Shown here piece by piece: positions 1 to 9,367 of a stretch of 64,000 bases of DNA. The notes below the pieces were generated by a model. That model was not told the origin of the DNA. It worked only from the letters and a program-made list of their open reading frames with translations, and ran no database searches. The translations under genes and the position numbers were made by a program. The stretch's first letter is position 1. Each line of letters starts with the position of its first letter. This DNA is from Roseomonas sp. KE2513 (lineage in GTDB: Bacteria > Pseudomonadota > Alphaproteobacteria > Acetobacterales > Acetobacteraceae): the NCBI RefSeq assembly GCF_016107305.1, contig NZ_RCVR01000015.1, positions 62,001-126,000 on the forward strand. The letters are read 5' to 3'.

Positions 1-2
1 GC

Positions 3-59
3 GGCACGGAGCTCGTCGCACCCAAGAAGTCTGCCCTGCTCGTCTGGGATCTGGCGTGA
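3..59 (+). CDS. 3' end of an upstream gene (partial)
   Basis: Reading from base 3, the first 18 codons are open and close with TGA at 57-59. The peptide ends in ...LLVWDLA. The stop overlaps the ATG of the TonB-dependent receptor as TGATG, the same junction used by the next two genes. This suggests an upstream operon member cut off by the window edge. Too little is visible to name a family. Confidence 0.4.
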   Translation, partial: GTELVAPKKSALLVWDLA

Positions 60-2206
60 TGCGGGCACAGGAACCCGCCCTCGCACTGGCCCTGCTTCTC
101 CCCGTCATGGCCTCTGCCCAGGAGGGGGCCTCCGTGGCCGTGGACGAGGTCGTGGTGACGGCGACCAGCCGTCCCGAGGAGCGCAGCCACATCGCCGGGA
201 CGGTGCAGGTGGTGGACGAGGCGACGATCCGTCGCTCCACCGCCACCAGCCTGACCGACCTTCTGGCCGAACAGGGCATCGGATTCCTCTCCGAGTGGTC
301 ACCGGGGCAGACCAGCCTGAACATCCGCGGCGGCGCGACGGACGGCCAGGGGCGGGACTACCGTTCCCAGGTGCTCGTTCTGGTGAACGGGCGGCGAGCA
401 GGCACGGCCAATCTCTCGAAACTGTCGCCCTCCGAGGTGGCACGCATCGAGATCGTCCGCGGCCCGGCCAGCGTGGTCTATGGCAGCCAGGCCATGGGAG
501 GCGTGATCAACCTCATCCTGCGGGACGCGCGCAACTCGCCCGGGGGCCTTCTGGAGGGCTCCGGCGGATCCTGGGGCCTCGCCGAGGGACGCGCCCGCTA
601 CGGCACCACGCTGGGCGGGGTGGATGTCTATGCTGGCCTGTCCGGTAGCCGCCGGGACGACTACCGCGTGGGCGGTGGGGCCAGGCTGGACAACACGGCC
701 TACAAGCACGGAGGCATCGCCGGTGCCTTCGGCGGCGAGGTCGGCGCACTGGGCTATCTTGGCTTCTCCGCGCGCACAGACGGCATCTATGACGCGGGCT
801 TCCGTGGCAGTAGCTGGAGTCCCTTCAACCGGGACAACCGGCGCAACCACTCCGCCGATCTGACCCTGGATGGCGCCTCGTCCGATGGCACCCTGTCCTG
901 GCACCTGCAGGCTTATGCGGTGCGGGACCAGGACAGCTTTCGCTGGAACTCCCCTATCACCCGCAGCAGCGCGGGGCTTCCGGCACCGGGTACGCTCCTG
1001 GACAGGAACGACCGCACCCTCGACATCATCGGCACGCGCCTGCAGCCGGTGGTGCGGCCCTGGACCGGCGCCGAGTGGCTCCTCGGGCTGGACCTGGAAT
1101 ACTCCACCCTGCGTTCGGACCGCTTCCGCATCCCGGCACCCGGCGCCTCCTCCGCCCAGGTCCCGCCCTATGACAACAACCAGACGGACCACAACGCGGG
1201 CCTCTACACGGAACTGTCCCAGCGCCTGCTGGACGACCGCCTGACCCTTCGCGGCGGCGTGCGCCGGACCTGGGGCGTCACTTCTTTCGATTCCACGCCG
1301 AACCTGCCGCTCCAGCGCTCCCGCGACGCTGACTACGACGCGACCACCTGGAGCGCGGGCGCGACCTTCCTTCCCGTGCCCTCCGTCGCGCTGCGGGCCA
1401 ATGTCTCCACCGGCTTCCGTGCGCCGACGGCCACGGATCTTGCCGCGGACTTCACCGCGGTCGGCGGCGGCCGCACCTTCGGCAACCCGAACCTGAAGCC
1501 GGAGACGAGCCAGCAGTACGAAGTGGGTGCGGCGCTGTTCCGGCCGGGCCTGCGCCTGGACGTCGCCCTGTTCCAGAACACTCTCTCCGGCCGCATCACG
1601 ACGCGCCTGCGCCCCGGGGTCGCGAATACCAGCGACTACATCAACAACCCCGGCGACATCCTGGTCCGCGGCCTGGAGGGGCAGGCGGAGCTTAACTTCG
1701 CCAGCTGGCTCGGCTGGACGGAGTGGCGCTGGCGCGGCACGGCGAACGCTGCCTGGAATTTCGACATGCAGGACCGGGGCGCACCCGCCACGGCCAACCG
1801 CCACGAGGTGGAGCGCATGTACCGCTGGCAAGCCGGGCTGGCGACGACCTTCGGCCAGGGCGATCAGTGGGACGTCACGGTTCAGGGCATCCTGCGCGGC
1901 GAGCTGTTCTACAACACGGAGGAGAACCTGCTGGTGCCCACGGCCGAGCCGTCGCGCGAGTACATCCACCGCAAGGGCGCCTACGGCTTGGTGAACCTCC
2001 GCGGCAGCGTGCAGGTCCTGCCCGGGACGGTGCCGGGCCTCCGGGCCTTCGGGGCCATCAACAACATCCTCGACAGGAACTACCACGCGCTCTTCATCGC
2101 GACCGAGCAGCAGCCCTATCTGTCGGACCCCCGCTTCTCCAACGGCGGCCGCGGCAACAGCGCGCCGGGGCGGGAGTTCGTGGCCGGGCTGCGGTTCACC
2201 TTCTGA
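59..2206 (+). CDS. TonB-dependent outer-membrane receptor (siderophore/haem/cobalamin type)
   Basis: A 715-residue outer-membrane transporter that would take up a large iron or corrinoid ligand using TonB energy. Residues 1-20 form a signal peptide ending ASA, followed by a TonB box-like DEVVVTA at about 29-35. A plug domain follows, with the NIRG and RGPASVVYGSQAMGG motifs typical of BtuB/FepA plugs, then a long beta-barrel that ends in the terminal aromatic FTF. A GTG lies one codon upstream at 56. I chose ATG 59 because it overlaps the previous stop as TGATG. The gene couples by TGATG to a binding protein and is followed by a FecCD-type ABC importer. The ligand cannot be decided from sequence; iron-siderophore and vitamin B12 are both possible. 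Confidence 0.88.
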   Translation: MRAQEPALALALLLPVMASAQEGASVAVDEVVVTATSRPEERSHIAGTVQVVDEATIRRSTATSLTDLLAEQGIGFLSEWSPGQTSLNIRGGATDGQGRDYRSQVLVLVNGRRAGTANLSKLSPSEVARIEIVRGPASVVYGSQAMGGVINLILRDARNSPGGLLEGSGGSWGLAEGRARYGTTLGGVDVYAGLSGSRRDDYRVGGGARLDNTAYKHGGIAGAFGGEVGALGYLGFSARTDGIYDAGFRGSSWSPFNRDNRRNHSADLTLDGASSDGTLSWHLQAYAVRDQDSFRWNSPITRSSAGLPAPGTLLDRNDRTLDIIGTRLQPVVRPWTGAEWLLGLDLEYSTLRSDRFRIPAPGASSAQVPPYDNNQTDHNAGLYTELSQRLLDDRLTLRGGVRRTWGVTSFDSTPNLPLQRSRDADYDATTWSAGATFLPVPSVALRANVSTGFRAPTATDLAADFTAVGGGRTFGNPNLKPETSQQYEVGAALFRPGLRLDVALFQNTLSGRITTRLRPGVANTSDYINNPGDILVRGLEGQAELNFASWLGWTEWRWRGTANAAWNFDMQDRGAPATANRHEVERMYRWQAGLATTFGQGDQWDVTVQGILRGELFYNTEENLLVPTAEPSREYIHRKGAYGLVNLRGSVQVLPGTVPGLRAFGAINNILDRNYHALFIATEQQPYLSDPRFSNGGRGNSAPGREFVAGLRFTF

Positions 2207-3102
2207 TGCGGCGCCGTGTCCTTCTCGCCGCTCCGGCACTCCTGCTGGGCCGACCCGCGCGCGCCGCGGGCTGGCCCCGGGTGGTCACCGACGGTCTCGG
2301 CCGCCGGGTCGAAATTCTGGCGCCGCCTCGGCGCATCGTGGCGATCTTCGCCTCCAACGCCGAGATGCTGGCCGCACTTGGCCTTGCGGACCGGATTGCG
2401 GCCATCGAGGCCTATACGCGGTTCCCACCGGAGATCGCCTCCAAGCCGCTCATCGGCGGCCGGCTGGGCTTCTCGGCCGAGGCGATCGCGCGCCTTCCGG
2501 CCGACCTCGTCGTCATGACCCCCGCCCGCCAGGCCGCCCAGAGCCTGACGGAACCACTGGAGAGAGCGGGCATTCCCTCTCTCGTGCTGACCCAGACGGA
2601 TCTGAGCCAGGTCGCCACCAACATTCGCCTTCTCGGACGCGCGGCGGGCGCGGAGGTTCGTGCCGAGGCGCTGGTGGCGAATATGGAAGACCGGATCGCC
2701 GCAGTTGCCGCCCGCATCGCCGGACGCCCACGGCCGCGCGTCTTCCTGGAGACCTCCTCCACCGGGCGGGGCGTGTTCGGCACGGTTCGCGCCGGGACCT
2801 ACACCGACGATATCCTCCGCCTGGGCGGAGCGCAGAACGTCTTCTCCGGGCTGGACGCTGCGGGCCCCTCCCTCGTCTCCGGAGAGGCGATCCTGCGAGC
2901 GGATCCGGACCGGATCCTCGTCGCTGGCAGCCAAGCCCAGGCTGCCGCCCTGCCGTCCCGCACCGCCTTTGGCTCCCTCGGTGCTGTACGTACAGGCCGC
3001 GTCTCGACTGTCTCCCGCGCATTCCTCCTCATCCCGGGCCCACGCGTCGTGGACGGGGTCGAGCAGGTTGCCCGGCTCCTCCATCCCGACGCCTTCACCT
3101 GA
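2206..3102 (+). CDS. ABC transporter periplasmic substrate-binding protein (BtuF/FepB-like)
   Basis: A 298-residue periplasmic binding protein. A basic signal peptide (MRRRVLLAAPALLL..., cleavage near ARAAG) leads into the helical-backbone fold: TDGLGRRVEI, then PPRRIVAIFASNAEMLAALGL, a typical type III binding-protein opening. The middle carries RLPADLVVMTP and the C-terminal lobe carries the GGAQNVF region expected for this fold. It should accept the ligand from the outer-membrane receptor and pass it to the permease. The start overlaps the receptor stop as TGATG, and its own stop overlaps the permease start the same way, so the chain looks translationally coupled. The substrate is undetermined (siderophore, haem or cobalamin). 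Confidence 0.85.
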   Translation: MRRRVLLAAPALLLGRPARAAGWPRVVTDGLGRRVEILAPPRRIVAIFASNAEMLAALGLADRIAAIEAYTRFPPEIASKPLIGGRLGFSAEAIARLPADLVVMTPARQAAQSLTEPLERAGIPSLVLTQTDLSQVATNIRLLGRAAGAEVRAEALVANMEDRIAAVAARIAGRPRPRVFLETSSTGRGVFGTVRAGTYTDDILRLGGAQNVFSGLDAAGPSLVSGEAILRADPDRILVAGSQAQAAALPSRTAFGSLGAVRTGRVSTVSRAFLLIPGPRVVDGVEQVARLLHPDAFT

Positions 3103-4061
3103 TGCCACTCCTCCTGCTCACTGTCGGTCTCCTGGGTGGAGTGCTCCTGGGCCAGGAAGCGCTCTCCCCGGCCTCCCTGGGCGCATTGCTCGCCGATCCG
3201 GGGCAGCCCTTCGCGCGCATCCTGCTGGAGTGGCGGCTGCCGCGGGTCCTGGCCGCGGGATGCGTCGGCGCACTGCTCGCGCTCGGCGGCGCGGTGTTCC
3301 AGGGCGTGTTCCGGAACCCGCTGGCCGAACCCTACCTCCTGGGCTCTGCAGGGGGCGCGGCCGTTGGGGCGACGATCGGCCTGCTGGTCCCGCTCTCCAT
3401 GCCGGTGACGGTCACCCTTCCCGTCCTCGCCTTCTCCGGCGCCTGGGGTGCGACCTGGCTGGTCCTCCTGCTCGCCCGCACAACCTCGGTCGCCGCCCTG
3501 CTACTGGCTGGCGTGGCAGTGGCGGCGGTACTCGGGGCGGCGCGATCCTTCCTGATGCTGGCGCTCTCGGACGAGACGGTCAGCCTCCAGGCTGTGCTCG
3601 CATGGACTCTGGGCGGGGTGCAGACCCCATCCTGGCGCGAGCTCGCCGTCCTTGGCGGACTGACCATAGTCAGCTTCCTCCTTTGCCGCCGTCTGGCCCG
3701 CGGCCTCGACCTGCTCGGCCTCGGAGAGGCCGTCGCGACCTCCTTTGGACTGGAGGTCCGCAGCTTCGTCAGATGGGCCGTCCTCGCGGGAGCGTTCGTC
3801 GTTGCGGTCTCCGTCACCTGGGGCGGGTTGGTCGGGTTCGTCGGGCTGGTCGCGCCGCACCTCGCCCGGTGGCGGAGCGGTCCACTGCACGCTGCTCTGC
3901 TGCCGCGTGCCGCCCTGATCGGGGCTGGGATCACGATGTTCGCCGATGGCTTCGCGCGGGCCGTCCTGCCGCCCGCCGAGATCCCCCTGGGCTTGGTGAC
4001 CGCCCTGGTCGGCGGGCCGTTCTTTCTTCTCGTCCTGGCGCGGGAGGCCTGGCGCACATGA
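3102..4061 (+). CDS. FecCD-family ABC transporter permease
   Basis: A 319-residue inner-membrane permease of the BtuC/FecCD family. It is almost wholly hydrophobic. The family signatures are in place: RLPRVLAAGCVGALLALGGA followed by FRNPLAEPYLLGSAGGAA near residues 44-90, and a C-terminal GLVGFVGLVAPHLAR loop that in relatives contacts the ATPase. The length is near the family norm of 320-350, slightly short at the N-terminus because translation starts directly at the TGATG overlap. The stop overlaps the ATPase start as ATGA. It would form the channel of the importer served by the preceding binding protein. Confidence 0.9.
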   Translation: MPLLLLTVGLLGGVLLGQEALSPASLGALLADPGQPFARILLEWRLPRVLAAGCVGALLALGGAVFQGVFRNPLAEPYLLGSAGGAAVGATIGLLVPLSMPVTVTLPVLAFSGAWGATWLVLLLARTTSVAALLLAGVAVAAVLGAARSFLMLALSDETVSLQAVLAWTLGGVQTPSWRELAVLGGLTIVSFLLCRRLARGLDLLGLGEAVATSFGLEVRSFVRWAVLAGAFVVAVSVTWGGLVGFVGLVAPHLARWRSGPLHAALLPRAALIGAGITMFADGFARAVLPPAEIPLGLVTALVGGPFFLLVLAREAWRT

Positions 4062-4810
4062 GCGTGCTCGAGGCCCATTCCGTGACGTGGGGCGTGCGGG
4101 CAAGGAAGCTCGTCCACGATGTCAGCATCTCGCTTCGGCCAGGCGAGGTGTTCGGGCTGCTCGGGCCCAACGGCGCGGGAAAATCGAGTCTCGTGCGCCT
4201 GCTTGCAGGCCATGTCGCACCGAGTTCCGGGTGTCTGACCCTCGACGGGACGCCTCTGCCTTCACTGCCGGTCCGTGAACGCGCGGCAAGGATCGGTTAC
4301 CTCCCGCAGCAGTTCACGCCGCACTGGGATTATCAGGTGCAAGAGATCCTCAGGCTTGGCCTGGAGCGATCCCTCAATCCGCATTCGACGTCGGCGCTCG
4401 ACCATCTGGCCGTGGCTTTCGACCTGGGGCATCTCGTCGGCCGCCGCTGGTCGACACTGTCCGGGGGGGAGCGCGGACGTGCCTTGGCTGCTGCCGTCCT
4501 GGCACCGGAGCCCCAGGTGATCATCGCCGATGAGCCAGCAGCGGCACTGGACATCGGTCAGGCAGCGGCCCTCATGCGGCGGCTGCGTGATCACGCGTCG
4601 CGCGGCGCGGCGGTCGCGGTCGTGGTGCATGACCTGAATCTTGCAGGCCGGTGGTGCGACCGGATCGGCATCATGCAGCAGGGCCGCCTTCTCGAAAGCG
4701 GCGCTGCGCAGTCTATCCTCAGGGGAGCGACCTTGGACACGGCGTTCGGGCTGGCCATCGAAAGGGTCGATGCCGCCGACGGATCGCTCGTCCTGGCACC
4801 CAGGATTTAG
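4058..4810 (+). CDS. ABC transporter ATP-binding protein (BtuD/FecE-like)
   Basis: A 250-residue ATPase that should energise the FecCD permease. All the nucleotide-binding motifs are visible: Walker A GPNGAGKS at about 36-43, Q-loop in GYLPQQF, signature LSGGERGRA, Walker B VIIADEPAAALD and switch histidine in VVVHDLN. It starts by ATGA overlap with the permease, completing receptor, binding protein, permease and ATPase in one coupled operon. Nothing is missing. The family alone does not separate iron-chelate from cobalamin import. Confidence 0.9.
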   Translation: MSVLEAHSVTWGVRARKLVHDVSISLRPGEVFGLLGPNGAGKSSLVRLLAGHVAPSSGCLTLDGTPLPSLPVRERAARIGYLPQQFTPHWDYQVQEILRLGLERSLNPHSTSALDHLAVAFDLGHLVGRRWSTLSGGERGRALAAAVLAPEPQVIIADEPAAALDIGQAAALMRRLRDHASRGAAVAVVVHDLNLAGRWCDRIGIMQQGRLLESGAAQSILRGATLDTAFGLAIERVDAADGSLVLAPRI

Positions 4811-5059
4811 GCCAGTCCGCTCCTCGCGAGCATACATACGATGCGCATGGCCCCGAGGCTCCTCGGCAGCACTCACCTGCCCCGGACTGGTCGGCTTTGC
4901 GCCTTTTCTGCACGGTGGTCGCGTCATCAACGACGCCCGGAAGCGGAATTATTCTTTTCCGAGCTAACCACGAAGTACCGCGCCAACTCCCCCCTGGCAG
5001 GCGTTAACGAGGGCGCTTTGCAGATCCATGATCAAGTGAGCACCCAAGCAGTGGCCTCC

Positions 5060-6316
5060 ATGTTCGACATCGCCGCACTCCTGCTCACGCTTTCGGCTCT
5101 CTTTGGCTGGCTCAACCGGCGCATCGTACGGCTGCCGCACTCGATCGGACTGCTGGTGATGGGTCTGGCCGCCTCCCTGCTGCTTGTCCTGCTCGACCTC
5201 GCAGTGCCGGACCAGCACATCTACGAGGATCTCACCCGAGCCCTGCGGCAGGTCGACTTCACCGGGATTGTGATGGACGGCATGCTGGCCTTTCTGCTGT
5301 TCGCGGGTGCCCTCGGGCTCGACATCGGCGCTCTGCGGAACCGCGCGTGGCCGGTGGTCACCCTCGCACTCGCCGGAACCGCCATCTCGACCGCTGTCGT
5401 CGGGTTGGCCTTCTGGGCCGTCATGCAGGCGATGGGGCAACCGCTGTCGCTGGCCTGGGCGCTGGTCTTCGGCGCCCTGATCAGCCCGACCGACCCAGTC
5501 GCCGTGCTGGCGACGCTCAAGAACGTCAAGGTGCCCCCAGAACTCGAGATCGAGGTGCAGGGCGAAGCCTTGTTCAACGACGGCGTCGGGCTGGTGCTGT
5601 TTACCCTGCTGCTCGGATATGCCGCGGGATCGGGCAGCGAAGCCGGTATCGGCTCGGTCGCTCACCACCTGGTGTGGGAGGCCGGCGGTGGCCTGGCCCT
5701 GGGCGCCTGCACCGGCTTCCTGGCCTACCGCGCCATGCGCGCGATCGACGACTTCCCGGTGGAGGTGCTGATCACGTTAGCGCTCGTGACGGGCACCTAT
5801 GCTTTGGCGGAAAGGTTCGGCATGAGCGGTCCTCTCTCGGTTGTCGCGGCTGGCATGATCATCGGCGACAGAGGCGTGCGCTACGCCATGAGCGATCGCA
5901 CGCAGTCCTACGTCTCCGCCTTGTGGACGCTCATCGACGAGGTCCTGAACTCGGTGCTCTTCCTGCTAATTGGTCTTGAGGTGCTCGTGCTTCGCTTCGA
6001 ACACACTGCGTTGGCCGTCGCGGCCGCCGCGGTGCCGATCGTTCTCGGTGCTCGCCTCGTCGCCGTCTCCGCCCCGCTGCTCCTGTTTCCCTGGTCTTGG
6101 CAACTATCCGCGCGCAACATTCCGTTCCTAACCTGGGCTGGGGTCCACGGGGGCATCTCCGTTGCCCTCGCGCTCTCGCTGCCCGACGTCCCGGAGAAGG
6201 CAACGATTCTCACCGCGACCTACGCCGTGGTGCTCTTCTCCATCATCGTGCAAGGCTCGACCCTTGGTTTGGTCGCGCGGCATACCCTGCTCAAGGATAA
6301 GGCTACGAGTTCCTAG
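5060..6316 (+). CDS. CPA1-family Na+/H+ antiporter (NhaP-like)
   Basis: An inner-membrane cation/proton antiporter of about 418 residues with roughly a dozen hydrophobic segments. The diagnostic CPA1 core is clear: GALISPTDPVAVLATLKN, where the aspartate pair region binds the cation, then EVQGEALFNDGVGLVLF. A late GVHGGISVALALSLP segment is also characteristic. It would exchange Na+ or K+ for protons in pH and salt homeostasis. The frame stays open upstream to 4841, but those residues are not hydrophobic or family-like. I therefore start at ATG 5060, with GTG 5036 as the alternative. Neither has a strong ribosome-binding site. Confidence 0.88.
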   Translation: MFDIAALLLTLSALFGWLNRRIVRLPHSIGLLVMGLAASLLLVLLDLAVPDQHIYEDLTRALRQVDFTGIVMDGMLAFLLFAGALGLDIGALRNRAWPVVTLALAGTAISTAVVGLAFWAVMQAMGQPLSLAWALVFGALISPTDPVAVLATLKNVKVPPELEIEVQGEALFNDGVGLVLFTLLLGYAAGSGSEAGIGSVAHHLVWEAGGGLALGACTGFLAYRAMRAIDDFPVEVLITLALVTGTYALAERFGMSGPLSVVAAGMIIGDRGVRYAMSDRTQSYVSALWTLIDEVLNSVLFLLIGLEVLVLRFEHTALAVAAAAVPIVLGARLVAVSAPLLLFPWSWQLSARNIPFLTWAGVHGGISVALALSLPDVPEKATILTATYAVVLFSIIVQGSTLGLVARHTLLKDKATSS

Positions 6317-6354
6317 GTGGGGAGGATGGTCGCCTCTCTTGGAGCCCTGGATTT

Positions 6355-7632
6355 TCAGGAACTCCGCGCCAGGACATCGAAGCGCGCCTCGAGGTCTTCC
6401 ACCGCAGCCCGCTCTCCCAGGCTCTGCCGCCCTGCGGCGAGACCGAGGTCGGCGTGACGGCGCAGCCCGGCACGGCGCCCCGGCGCCTGCTCCACGGCAA
6501 GCACGGCGCCGAGGATCTCCATGAGGCGGAGAAGGACGGCGGCCGAACCAGCACCGTTCTGCCGGATCATGTGGAACATGGCGTCGAGCAGCCCATCGTA
6601 GTCCACCGCACGGCGGAACAGAACGGCGCGCCCTTCACGGAGCATGGCTGAGCCCGGCAGGTGACGATTAGTCATGCCGCAGAGCACGTCGCCAAAGCGA
6701 TCGAGCACCGCCATGGCCGTGAACGGGTCGTTGATGCCAGGCGAGAGGGCGCGGACCGCAACCTCGGCGAGTTGCCGAACGGCAAACTCGAGATCCTGCG
6801 CTGCGGCCTGCCGGTCGCCGAGGCTCATGGCGCCGCGCACCCGCCCGATCGCCTTCTCGGCCAGTGCCGGTGGCGACACCGTGGCCACCGCAGCACCAGT
6901 GAAGACGTAATCGCCCGGGCGGACGAGCAGGTTCAGGGTCGCATTATGCTCTGTCGCCCAGTCCGCGAGTCGTTCCTCGTCCAACGCGCGGAGGTACCCG
7001 CCTCTTTCTGCGGTGATGCCTCGCCCCTCCGGGCCAGGACCAATCGGCCCGGGATCAGGCTTGTCGAGGGTCAACCGGGCAACCGCCTCGCGCAGTTCAG
7101 CGTGAACTGTGTCGATCACGGTCTCGACGTTAATGCCCGAGGCGATGTGGTGGACGAACCAGGTGAGCGTCCCGACGCAGAGGAGGGCAAGGACAAGGGC
7201 ACCGGTGACGCCGAGGTGGGGCACAAAGGTCCCTTCTTCTACGGAGCGCACGGTCCGCAGCACCACCAGGGCGTAGACGAAGGTGCCCAGGAACACTCCC
7301 AAGGCAATCTGGTTTCCCGCGTCCCGGACAAAGTTCCGGAGCAGCCGCGGTCCCATCTGGCCGGAGGCGAGGGAGAGTGCGGCTACCGTGATGGAGAAGG
7401 TGGTGCCTGCGACGCCGATGGTGGAGGTGGCGATGGCACCTAAGAGGGACCGGGCGCCAGCCTCGCCGCCCCCGTAGAGCCAGCTTTCCGGCAGGATGGA
7501 TTGCGCCCAATTCAATCGCTCAATCCAGACGGCTCCCTCGCCGAGAATAAGGCCGAGGAAGACAAGGATCGCCGGACGCAGCCAGAAGGCGTCGCCGAGT
7601 GCCTCTAGCCGCTCGCGCAAGGTGGTGCTCAC
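6355..7632 (-). CDS. DUF2254 domain membrane protein
   Basis: A 425-residue integral membrane protein matching the DUF2254 family, whose function is unknown. The N-terminal half holds about four membrane spans, including the conserved segment around ATSTIGVAGTTFSITVAALS and QMGPRLLRNF. The C-terminal half is soluble and includes SPGINDPFTAMAVLDRFGD, which is strongly conserved in this family. The start is GTG at 7632 with GGAGG five bases upstream. It lies convergent with the antiporter and in the same direction as the small membrane gene upstream. The context suggests an envelope or ion-related role, but this is inference. Confidence 0.82.
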   Translation of the reverse strand: MSTTLRERLEALGDAFWLRPAILVFLGLILGEGAVWIERLNWAQSILPESWLYGGGEAGARSLLGAIATSTIGVAGTTFSITVAALSLASGQMGPRLLRNFVRDAGNQIALGVFLGTFVYALVVLRTVRSVEEGTFVPHLGVTGALVLALLCVGTLTWFVHHIASGINVETVIDTVHAELREAVARLTLDKPDPGPIGPGPEGRGITAERGGYLRALDEERLADWATEHNATLNLLVRPGDYVFTGAAVATVSPPALAEKAIGRVRGAMSLGDRQAAAQDLEFAVRQLAEVAVRALSPGINDPFTAMAVLDRFGDVLCGMTNRHLPGSAMLREGRAVLFRRAVDYDGLLDAMFHMIRQNGAGSAAVLLRLMEILGAVLAVEQAPGRRAGLRRHADLGLAAGRQSLGERAAVEDLEARFDVLARSS

Positions 7633-7696
7633 GGTGCCTCCGGTCAGGGATCACGCCTCGGCCTCAGCCTGGCGGGCAAAGCTGCCGTCCATCGCC

Positions 7697-8140
7697 TTAG
7701 CGAACACGCGCGGACGCCTCCAGCGGCGCCGCCGCGCACCGCGCAGCGTCCGGCCGGAACCACTGGGCGAGCACCGAGGCCGCCATTGCGCCGAGAGTGT
7801 CCATGACGATGTCGAGCGCCGTGTCGTCCTTTCCCTTGATGACGTCGCCGGACGCGTAGTGGTCGAACACCCACTCCGCCACCTCCCACAGCGCTCCGAC
7901 AGCAACGCCCACAGAGGCCACCAGGAGAATGAATAAAACTGCCCGTCCTTCACGGATGACTTCGCCAAGGAACATGACCGTAAGCCAAAAGGTCAGGGCG
8001 AGGATGGTGGCCGCGTGCAGAACGCGGTCGAACCACCAGAAGGCGGCGTAGAGGTCGAAGGCGTAACCTGCCACGTTCGCCGCCAGAAGGACGAAGGCCA
8101 GTCCCCAGGCGACCATACGCCCATCGCCGGGTCGGCTCAT
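7697..8140 (-). CDS. Small integral membrane protein, YjdF/DUF2238-like
   Basis: A 147-residue protein with four predicted membrane spans. Conserved-looking acidic positions occur in WWFDRVLHA, WEVAEWVFDH and KGKDDTALDIVMDTLGA, which resemble the YjdF/DUF2238 family of unknown function. I start at ATG 8140 because GGAGAAGG lies just upstream. The open frame continues to 8236 but would overlap the divergent DUF421 gene. It is co-directional with the DUF2254 gene, 64 bases away, so the two may share a transcript. The family call is moderate; the membrane topology is clear. Confidence 0.7.
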   Translation of the reverse strand: MSRPGDGRMVAWGLAFVLLAANVAGYAFDLYAAFWWFDRVLHAATILALTFWLTVMFLGEVIREGRAVLFILLVASVGVAVGALWEVAEWVFDHYASGDVIKGKDDTALDIVMDTLGAMAASVLAQWFRPDAARCAAAPLEASARVR

Positions 8141-8234
8141 GATCCATCCTTCTCCCCGGCCAAGCGGAACGCCGTTCCCCTTCGCAACGGCACGGCGCTG
8201 CGAAAGTTGAAATCTGGGTGGATGGAGTGACAAC

Positions 8235-8744
8235 ATGCTCTTCGACAGCTGGGTGGGGCTGCTGCGGGTTGTGGTGGTCGGAGTCCTCGCCTACGTCATC
8301 CTGGTGCTGCTGCTTCGGGTAACGGGCAAGCGCACGCTTTCCAAGATGAACGCCTTCGACTTGGTGGTGACGGTCGCTCTCGGTTCCACCCTGGCGACCG
8401 TGCTGCTGAGCAAGGACGTTGCCCTCGCTGAAGGTGTCGTGGCCTTCGCACTCCTCGTCCTGCTGCAATACTCCATCACTTGGCTCTCCGTCCGTTCGGA
8501 CCGGGTGCGCGCCCTCGTTAAGGCGGAGCCTTGCCTCCTGCTCCGCAATGGTCGTTTCCTCCCCGAGGCCATGCGGCGGGAACGCGTGACCGAGGACGAG
8601 GTCCAGGCTGCGGCCCGCGCACAGGGCATCGCTTCGCTCGAGGACGTGGCCGCGGCGGTCTTGGAAACCGATGGAAGCTTCTCCGTCATACGGCGGGACT
8701 CCACCTCGCCGCGCGAAGACGAGCATCCGCCGGTCTTACCCTGA
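8235..8744 (+). CDS. DUF421 (YetF-like) membrane protein
   Basis: A 169-residue protein with three N-terminal hydrophobic segments and a cytoplasmic C-terminal domain. The family hallmarks are LRVTGKRTLSKMNAFDLVV near residues 26-45 and the following VTVALGSTLATVLL. The C-terminal part has the alternating strand/helix pattern of YetF-like domains (LLLRNGRFLPEAMRRERVTEDEV). Function is unknown; in Bacillus, relatives are linked to sporulation and envelope. The gene is divergent from the YjdF-like gene, with about 95 bases between starts that should hold both promoters. Confidence 0.85.
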   Translation: MLFDSWVGLLRVVVVGVLAYVILVLLLRVTGKRTLSKMNAFDLVVTVALGSTLATVLLSKDVALAEGVVAFALLVLLQYSITWLSVRSDRVRALVKAEPCLLLRNGRFLPEAMRRERVTEDEVQAAARAQGIASLEDVAAAVLETDGSFSVIRRDSTSPREDEHPPVLP

Positions 8745-9367
8745 TCCGCTCATGGGCCACTCTGGCCCGCAACGCGCCGTGTGTTTCAGGTCCTCAGCGA
8801 CCGGATTGGCGAGCACCGTGCAATTCTGGCCCACCGGCGGCGGATAACAGATGCTCGCCTTGTCTGAGCCAGCAAGTGGTTGAGGGACCGCATCATCGGG
8901 ATGATGGGGAATGCGCATTGAGGGAGAGAAGGAAGTAGCATCCCTCTCCGCGGCAGAGCTGGCAAACCTTTGGACAGGCCGGGGAATTGGCTTCGCCCTA
9001 CCTACGGAGATCAATGGCTATCCACGGCCTCTCCATATGCTGGAGTTGCAGGACGGCTTGGGGCTGTCCATCCCTCGAAGGGAGATCATGACCGGGCTGC
9101 GGCATCAGTGCGGACGGAGGTCGTCCCGTCGAGGGAGGAGGTGATCCAGACTGAGAAGATCGTGGATGGCGTCTTCGCAAGCGGCATCCCTACCGTTCAG
9201 GAGGTGGACGCCGCTGTCAGCCGGGCGGCAATGGCGCGAGGACGTCTTCGATCGGTGCATCTGCGGGTGCACCTCACAACCAGGAACCTTCCGACCCAGG
9301 CCCAACTTGCTTCCTATGCTCGACTATGTGGGTGCGAGATCCGCCGTTGAACCAGATCAGCGCTCCA
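8745..9367. other. Gene-poor stretch between DUF421 and the histidine kinase
   Basis: About 620 bases with lower GC than the flanks. It holds two short plus-strand frames, 8911-9144 and 8970-9350 (likely start GTG 9108). No tRNA, strong terminator or mobile-element end is visible. Third-position GC is moderate in both frames, so decayed coding sequence is possible. Confidence 0.5.
9108..9350 (+). CDS. Possible small hypothetical protein
   Basis: An 80-codon frame from GTG 9108, open further upstream to 8970. The peptide reads as a plausible soluble helical protein (EEVIQTEKIVDGVFASGIP...), with reasonably high third-position GC. It is preceded by a second frame (8911-9144) that has a two-base register offset. 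The pair could be a frameshifted remnant of one gene. I recognise no family. The ribosome-binding site is weak and the start is uncertain. Confidence 0.25.
   Translation: MRTEVVPSREEVIQTEKIVDGVFASGIPTVQEVDAAVSRAAMARGRLRSVHLRVHLTTRNLPTQAQLASYARLCGCEIRR

Noticed and set aside
299-2239. 646-codon minus-strand frame opposite the TonB receptor
   Set aside because: Shadow of the receptor gene; the plus frame has a signal peptide, TonB box and terminal Phe.
9013-9026. Second DnaA box near 9018 (CTATCCACG)
   Set aside because: Two mismatches to the consensus and isolated from the replication genes.
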